From Spirochaetota bacterium (GTDB lineage Bacteria; Spirochaetota; Spirochaetia; B11-G9), in the NCBI GenBank assembly GCA_024280415.1, contig JAJRQE010000007.1:1-38756 (forward strand): 38,756 nucleotides of DNA, in the 5' to 3' direction. The position numbers and the translations under genes are program-made. The notes beneath the pieces were generated by a model. That model was not told the origin of the DNA and made no database searches. It was given only the letters and a program-made list of their open reading frames with translations. How positions within the stretch are numbered: position 1 is the first letter of the stretch; the number at the start of each line of letters is the position of its first letter. This document shows positions 34,914 to 38,756 of this stretch, piece after piece.

Positions 34914-36409
34914 CTGGAATCAAACATTGGAGGAACTCTGTTTAGAATTTCTCTTATTTCCGGTACAGAAGAAAAATCTTTTTTAAAAAAATATCTTATC
35001 GTCATTCGTCCCCAATTTTTAGGATGTTTGAAATCTGTATACAGGGAAAGGTCTCCTTCATAGAACTGTTCGGTATCCAGAAGTTCAGCTTCTTCACTGT
35101 TAACTGGAAGATTAAAAACAGCAGCATTTATAAAATCTATAAAGTGTGCATGTTTTTCCACAAAATCTCTGGTTCTTAGCGCTGCTTCTCTGTCTTCTTC
35201 CGGGGTTCCGAATAAAACATATACATAAGTACCAATGCCTGCATTTTTCAAATTTTCAAGAATTACTGGAACAGTATCAAGATCTATACCTTTATTCATG
35301 GCTGTCAGAACCTTTTTATCTCCGGATTCAAGACCCAGGCTAAGCATTTTACAGCCAGATTGAGCCAGGTCTTTACAAAACTGTGGACTGACAAGTAGTT
35401 TTGTGAACCGACAGAACCCATACCAGGGTGCCCCGGGTGGATCGGTTGTTACAGATTTAAGCATAGAGGGGCTAATTTCACTGTCTGTAATATGTATAAG
35501 TACTGGATTGTATTTTTTAACCAGTAATTTAAGTTCTGCTGTTACCTTTGTATTCTTCTCACTTATATAGGCATTGTCTTCATATTTTTCCGGGCAAAAT
35601 TTACACTCCTTCCAGGGGCAGCCTACTGATGTATTGTAGGATAGTATAAATCCTGGAGAGAGATAATTATATTTTTTTGTAAACTCATAATCCGGCATTA
35701 TAAAATTTTTACTTGTTTCAATTTCGAATAACTTAAGAAGGGCCTTTTCTCCGGAACCGGAAATTACCCGGTCGGTAATGGGAAAAAGGTTTTTAAAACC
35801 CTTGGATTTTGCCCAGGAGGTAATTAATCCACCGCCCCAGACTATTGTAATATCGGGTCTGATATTTCTTATAAAACCTGCAATGGCAAATGCAGTTAGA
35901 GCCTGACCAAGAAATGTAAGTGATAAACCAATAAATTTAAGGTTACCATTTTCAGATTCGAAACTTTCTATTAATTCCGGGATTCTTTTGCTGAACCAGG
36001 GATTGAATGGATTATCCTTATAATTATCAGCTGAATATTTTAAATCCTTACTGTTCAGGGGAGATACAGAGGGATCCTTATAATCAGTTAAAGTTATAGA
36101 CTTCCCATTATTCAGGATACTTTTTTCAAGCAGCCTGTTCAGCCTTTTTATATGTGATTTATATTTATCAAAATTTGTGTATCCCTCTGCTGTGCTAAGT
36201 AATTTAAGGGATTGATCCCGATCCTTTAAGGCCCTTTTAGTCCACACATCATCAGCATTAACTTCAGAATTCAAAAGGAACATTAAGGCTTCGAAATTTG
36301 CATCCAGAATTTTGTAAGGTATATCATGAGCTTTCAAAGCTCCACCCAATCTCGCTAAAGCGGGGTAGGCTTCGCAAATTCTGGATGCAGGAGGAGATAT
36401 TAACAGCAT
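34892..36409 (-). CDS. B12-binding-type radical SAM protein
   Basis: A 505-residue protein with an N-terminal cobalamin-binding-like Rossmann domain (LLISPPASRICEAYPALARL; DANFEALMFLL; WGGGLITSW at 191-199) and a radical SAM core. The cluster cysteines are Cys264, Cys269 and Cys272 in CPWKECKFC, a CX4CX2C spacing rather than the standard CX3CX2C; CPW-type variants are known in this subfamily. SLGLESGDKKVLTAMNKG and YVLFGTPEEDREAA are classic downstream core motifs. Reaction and substrate are unknown. The ATG abuts the toxin stop codon with no gap, so it is read from the same message as the toxin-antitoxin pair unless an internal promoter exists. Confidence 0.85.
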   Translation of the reverse strand: MLLISPPASRICEAYPALARLGGALKAHDIPYKILDANFEALMFLLNSEVNADDVWTKRALKDRDQSLKLLSTAEGYTNFDKYKSHIKRLNRLLEKSILNNGKSITLTDYKDPSVSPLNSKDLKYSADNYKDNPFNPWFSKRIPELIESFESENGNLKFIGLSLTFLGQALTAFAIAGFIRNIRPDITIVWGGGLITSWAKSKGFKNLFPITDRVISGSGEKALLKLFEIETSKNFIMPDYEFTKKYNYLSPGFILSYNTSVGCPWKECKFCPEKYEDNAYISEKNTKVTAELKLLVKKYNPVLIHITDSEISPSMLKSVTTDPPGAPWYGFCRFTKLLVSPQFCKDLAQSGCKMLSLGLESGDKKVLTAMNKGIDLDTVPVILENLKNAGIGTYVYVLFGTPEEDREAALRTRDFVEKHAHFIDFINAAVFNLPVNSEEAELLDTEQFYEGDLSLYTDFKHPKNWGRMTIRYFFKKDFSSVPEIREILNRVPPMFDSSHAPFFL

Positions 36410-36796
36410 CTAGTATAATAGAACTTCAGGGATAGTTTTAAAATTGGAATCAAATGTTAGAAGAAAAGAGCCTGTTTCTATAGCATGGGATGCAATCCAT
36501 AGATCATTGATTGGTACAGGAGAACCTTTTTTCTTTAGATTAGTTTTTAATCGTCCATATATTTCTGCTGTTTCAATTGTTGTGTGAATAATTTTAACAG
36601 TTTCTTTTTTTAAGAAATTATTTAGAATTTCCCTATTTCTTTTCTCTTTAGATCCATTGGTGAAACCATAATAAAGCTCTCCAATTACAAAAATGGATAA
36701 GTAAACTTCATTTGCTTCCCCAAGAGCATCAAGGACTGTTTCGTTGCCAGTAATTAAAGCTGAATATGCATTTGTATCAAGGCTTATCTTTTTCAT
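36410..36796 (-). CDS. PIN-domain toxin, VapC-like
   Basis: A 128-residue PIN-domain RNase, the toxin of a VapBC-type module. Acidic catalytic residues are in place: Asp7 (SLDTNAYSAL), Glu40 (VIGELYYGF), Asp98 (INDLWIASHA) and Asp116 (LTFDSNF). VapC toxins usually cleave tRNA or rRNA. An in-frame TTG at 36802 is possible, but the ATG at 36796 overlaps the antitoxin stop (ATGA), the standard arrangement. Its own stop directly precedes the radical SAM start. Confidence 0.9.
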   Translation of the reverse strand: MKKISLDTNAYSALITGNETVLDALGEANEVYLSIFVIGELYYGFTNGSKEKRNREILNNFLKKETVKIIHTTIETAEIYGRLKTNLKKKGSPVPINDLWIASHAIETGSFLLTFDSNFKTIPEVLLY

Positions 36797-37050
36797 TTCC
36801 AATCTTCTGGATTTATCTGTCTAAGTGGTTCTACTGTATCATTAAATTCGTTAAGATCTTTATTACTCCAAAGACCGTAGAATTCTTCAAAATCTTTTCT
36901 TCTTGATGATACTTCGGTAGGTTTTATGCCAAGAGCTTCCTGAATTATTTTTTTTATGGTCTTGTTTAAACTCAAACCCAGTTTTTCTGCAGTAATTTGT
37001 AATTGTTGTGATGTTATATCGTCTATTCCATGAATGGTTATTGATTTCAT
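36793..37050 (-). CDS. antitoxin of VapB/FitA ribbon-helix-helix type
   Basis: An 85-residue protein beginning MKSITIHGIDDITSQQLQI, a ribbon-helix-helix N-terminus (strand, then helices with AEKLGLSLNKTIKKIIQEA), which binds operator DNA as a dimer. The C-terminal part (KDFEEFYGLWSNKDLNEF, then EDWK) should wrap the toxin. A longer frame from 37125 adds a hydrophobic stretch that overlaps the promoter and operator; the start at 37050 is preferred because GAGG precedes it by 6 nt. The overlap with the toxin gene gives coupled synthesis. Confidence 0.85.
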   Translation of the reverse strand: MKSITIHGIDDITSQQLQITAEKLGLSLNKTIKKIIQEALGIKPTEVSSRRKDFEEFYGLWSNKDLNEFNDTVEPLRQINPEDWK

Positions 37051-37073
37051 AGTAACCTCACTTGTATTGTGTT

Positions 37074-37125
37074 GAACCAAAATATGGTTCACAATTAGTA
37101 TAATATGTAACAAAAATAAAAACAA
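37074..37125 (-). promoter_or_regulatory. toxin-antitoxin promoter and palindromic operator
   Basis: On the minus strand TTGTTT (37120-37125) and TATACT (37097-37102) are separated by 17 bp. Just downstream lies a perfect inverted repeat GAACCA-aaata-TGGTTC (37074-37090, forward orientation), with partly matching outer arms TTGTG/ACAA. A palindrome over the transcription start is what an autoregulating ribbon-helix-helix antitoxin would use. Confidence 0.65.
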
Positions 37126-37154
37126 GTTTTGAGTTTAGAATCTGGCATATTTTC

Positions 37155-37183
37155 TTGAACTTTTCGAGCACTTATTTTATATT
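37155..37183 (+). promoter_or_regulatory. predicted sigma70-type promoter for ferritin
   Basis: TTGAAC (37155-37160) and TATATT (37178-37183) are 17 bp apart. The transcript would start near 37190 and include the hairpin element at 37211-37244 in a leader of about 74 nt. No Fur-like box is obvious. Confidence 0.6.
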
Positions 37184-37210
37184 AGTGTAATAGTATTGAT
37201 TATTATTTAG

Positions 37211-37244
37211 GCTTGGTCGGAAGCAAGCTTCCTACTCGGCTATG
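37211..37244 (+). repeat. hairpin leader element, same family as the asd leader repeats
   Basis: GCTTGGTC, then a perfect stem GGAAGC-aa-GCTTCC (37219-37232), then TACTCGGCTATG. The flanks match the asd-leader units (GCTTGGTC ... CTCGGCTATG), but the stem sequence differs completely (GTAAAC-tac-GTTTAC there) while pairing is kept. Orientation relative to the downstream gene, and position just before the Shine-Dalgarno, are the same in both leaders. The second hairpin of the longer unit is absent. Confidence 0.7.
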
Positions 37245-37263
37245 CAGCCTTAAAGGAGAGATT

Positions 37264-37788
37264 ATGAAAATTGGAAAAAAAATGACAGAGGCTTTAAACC
37301 GCCAGATAAAAGAAGAAATATTTTCTGCATATCTATATTTTGCCATGGCGGCAGATTATGAATCCAAAGACTGGCCTGGTGTAGCAAGCTGGATGAAGGT
37401 TCAGGCTCAGGAAGAGATGGCACATGCATTTAAAATATATAACTGGATAAATGAAAGAGGCGGCAAAGCTGTTTTTGCGGCTATCGATAAACCTCAGGAA
37501 TCATGGGCTACTGCGCTAGAACTTTTTGAAGCAGCTTTAAAGCATGAACAGCATATTACAGCTTGTTTTTATGATCTTGTAAAAATTGCCAGAGAAGAAG
37601 GTGATATTTCCACGGAAATTTTCCTTCAATGGTTTGTAACTGAACAGGTTGAAGAAGAAGCTAATGCAAGTGAAATAGTTGGTAAGATAAAGAAAGTGCA
37701 GAACTCACAAAATGGTATGTATATGCTGGATAAGGAGCTTAGTATCAGATCTGCTGCTCCGGCACAACAGGATTCACAAAGTTCATAG
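37264..37788 (+). CDS. ftnA: bacterial ferritin
   Basis: A 174-residue four-helix iron-storage protein of the FtnA type. Ferroxidase ligands line up: Glu18 (KEEIFSAYLYF), Glu51 and His54 (AQEEMAHA), Glu95 (KHEQHIT), Gln128 and Glu131 (TEQVEEE). An upstream GTG frame from 37213 runs through the hairpin repeat and is rejected; AAAGGAGAG precedes the ATG at 37264. The C-terminus (MYMLDKELS) is standard, followed by a short Gln/Ser-rich tail. It has its own promoter and a strong terminator, so it is a single-gene unit. Confidence 0.95.
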   Translation: MKIGKKMTEALNRQIKEEIFSAYLYFAMAADYESKDWPGVASWMKVQAQEEMAHAFKIYNWINERGGKAVFAAIDKPQESWATALELFEAALKHEQHITACFYDLVKIAREEGDISTEIFLQWFVTEQVEEEANASEIVGKIKKVQNSQNGMYMLDKELSIRSAAPAQQDSQSS

Positions 37789-37805
37789 TAATTTTAATGC
37801 TTATA

Positions 37806-37841
37806 AACACCCCTGAATATATTAGATTCAGGGGTGTTTTT
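37806..37841 (+). terminator. rho-independent terminator after ferritin
   Basis: A perfect 13-bp stem (37806-37818 with 37826-37838, core CACCCCTGAAT/ATTCAGGGGTG) with a 7-nt loop is followed by a T run. It cleanly separates ferritin from alr. Confidence 0.92.
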
Positions 37842-37909
37842 GTTTCAATTGAATAATCATATCTGTTGGTGTAGTATCTTTTCATCTTCTCTCTAATAGG
37901 TGGCACAAC

Positions 37910-38756
37910 ATGAGACCAACCAGAGCTATTATTCATACAGATAACTTCCGGCATAATATACAGCTTGTCAGGAATCATATAGGAAAAGAAAAACTGGTTT
38001 GTGCGGCAATTAAGGCAGATGCCTATGGGCACGGTGCAAATGAGTTATGCAGTATTGCTATCGAAGAGGGTGTTTCCTATTTTGCCGTTGCTACTGTCGA
38101 TGAAGGTATTTCTCTAAGGCAAAGTAATCTTACAATTCAGATACTCTTATTAACCCTCACCTCTCCTGATGAATTTTCTGAAATTATAAGTAATGGTATT
38201 CAGCCCTTTGTAGCAGATCGTTCCTATATAAAGGGACTTAATCGTGAGGCTAAAAAGCAGGGGAGAGTTGTGGATTTGCATCTTCATATCGATTCAGGAA
38301 TGGGCAGAATCGGATGCATACCGGATGATGCAGCTGGTTTGGCAAAATTAATAATATCTCTGGAGTATGTCAATTTGAAAGGAGTTTCGACTCATTTTGC
38401 ATGTGCCGATGAACCCTCAAAATCAATGACCTCCGATCAAATTTTAAAATTCAAAGCAGCAGTAGATAGTATTAAAAATGAGGGAATAGATCCTGGATTA
38501 GTACACGCCTCTAATTCTGCCGCAATTGTAGATTTCCCAGAGAGCTTCCTTGATATGGTAAGACCTGGAATAATTCTTTATGGATATTATCCGGGGCATG
38601 AACAGAAAAGATCCCTGGCAGTAAGGCCTGTAATGGAATTTAGAACCGAGGTTATTTTTCTAAAAAAAGTAGCATCTGGTCAGCCTCTTTCCTATGGTGC
38701 AACTTATATTACAGACCAGGAAACTATTATTGCGACACTTCCGGTGGGCTATGGTG
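37910..38756 (+). CDS. alr: alanine racemase, partial at right edge
   Basis: A PLP-dependent enzyme interconverting L- and D-alanine for peptidoglycan. ATG 37910 follows AGGTGG. The PLP lysine is Lys35 in AIKADAYGHG. Further family sequence includes HIDSGMGRIG, HASNSAAIVD, MVRPGIILYGYYPG, LSYGATYI and LPVGYG at the window edge. 282 codons are visible without interruption, and roughly the last quarter lies outside. It has no close partner upstream, since ferritin's terminator intervenes. Confidence 0.95.
   Translation, partial: MRPTRAIIHTDNFRHNIQLVRNHIGKEKLVCAAIKADAYGHGANELCSIAIEEGVSYFAVATVDEGISLRQSNLTIQILLLTLTSPDEFSEIISNGIQPFVADRSYIKGLNREAKKQGRVVDLHLHIDSGMGRIGCIPDDAAGLAKLIISLEYVNLKGVSTHFACADEPSKSMTSDQILKFKAAVDSIKNEGIDPGLVHASNSAAIVDFPESFLDMVRPGIILYGYYPGHEQKRSLAVRPVMEFRTEVIFLKKVASGQPLSYGATYITDQETIIATLPVGYG

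Noticed and set aside
37745-38032. Minus-strand 95-residue frame across the ferritin terminator
   Set aside because: It spans a strong terminator hairpin and the alr start; it is an antisense shadow.
1-38756. Genetic code change with TAA/TAG read as Gln
   Set aside because: mnmG, the toxin, the PTS-linked antiporter part and many other intact genes terminate normally at TAG or TAA with family-typical ends, so the two in-frame stops are local events.

Overview
This 38.8 kb window is chromosomal DNA of moderately low GC. The gene set fits a free-living spirochaete (Spirochaetota): an mnmE-mnmG-rsmG operon, a LysM protein / lytic transglycosylase / uppP / ftsK run, a TPR-Mrr membrane protein, and many exported lipoproteins with no recognisable proteobacterial counterpart. 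The phylum is inferred from protein character and gene order; no rRNA or tRNA gene is present to confirm it.

Layout. Positions 1-7389 are mostly minus strand: a broken aspartate-semialdehyde dehydrogenase gene (asd) that runs off the left edge, its leader packed with hairpin repeats, a small unknown protein, a periplasmic binding protein plus histidine kinase pair, an aldo/keto reductase, a small membrane protein split by an apparent frameshift (plus strand), and DNA polymerase II (polB). 7632-10152 (plus) carries a YbgC-type thioesterase and a PTS IIA protein overlapping a CPA2 cation/proton antiporter that is split at a U UUU UUA heptamer. A minus-strand DUF2156 protein and plus-strand pepT follow. 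12552-19868 is a run of five exported proteins behind one good promoter: FecR-domain protein, LamG-like lipoprotein, a predicted barrel protein, and two LPP20/CsgG-flavoured lipoproteins. It ends at a hairpin shared with a convergent coiled-coil gene. 20472-24328 is the tRNA-wobble/rRNA modification operon mnmE-mnmG-rsmG. 25931-33291 is a cell-wall and chromosome-segregation run: LysM protein, lytic transglycosylase (frameshifted), uppP, ftsK, and an AEC permease. 33318-34913 is the wreck of a type II restriction-modification system (Eco47II/Sau96I type). 34892-37050 (minus) is a VapBC-like toxin-antitoxin pair directly abutting a B12-type radical SAM gene. The window closes with ferritin and the 5' part of alanine racemase (alr).

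A striking feature is the number of broken or recoded reading frames: asd (in-frame TAA), polB (in-frame TAG just before a conserved tail ending in a beta-clamp-binding motif), the antiporter (-1 shift at a canonical slippery heptamer), the transglycosylase (-1), the small membrane protein (+1), and the restriction-modification genes (deletions). The frameshifts lie at or near short homopolymers, so sequencing or assembly error is a serious alternative to biology for the point lesions. The restriction-modification deletions cannot be explained that way. TAG and TAA also serve as ordinary terminators here, so general stop reassignment is unlikely.

A second theme is a hairpin repeat family in the 5' leaders of both asd and ferritin. 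It has conserved flanks, a stem whose sequence differs between copies while pairing is kept, and it sits in the same orientation just upstream of each Shine-Dalgarno sequence.
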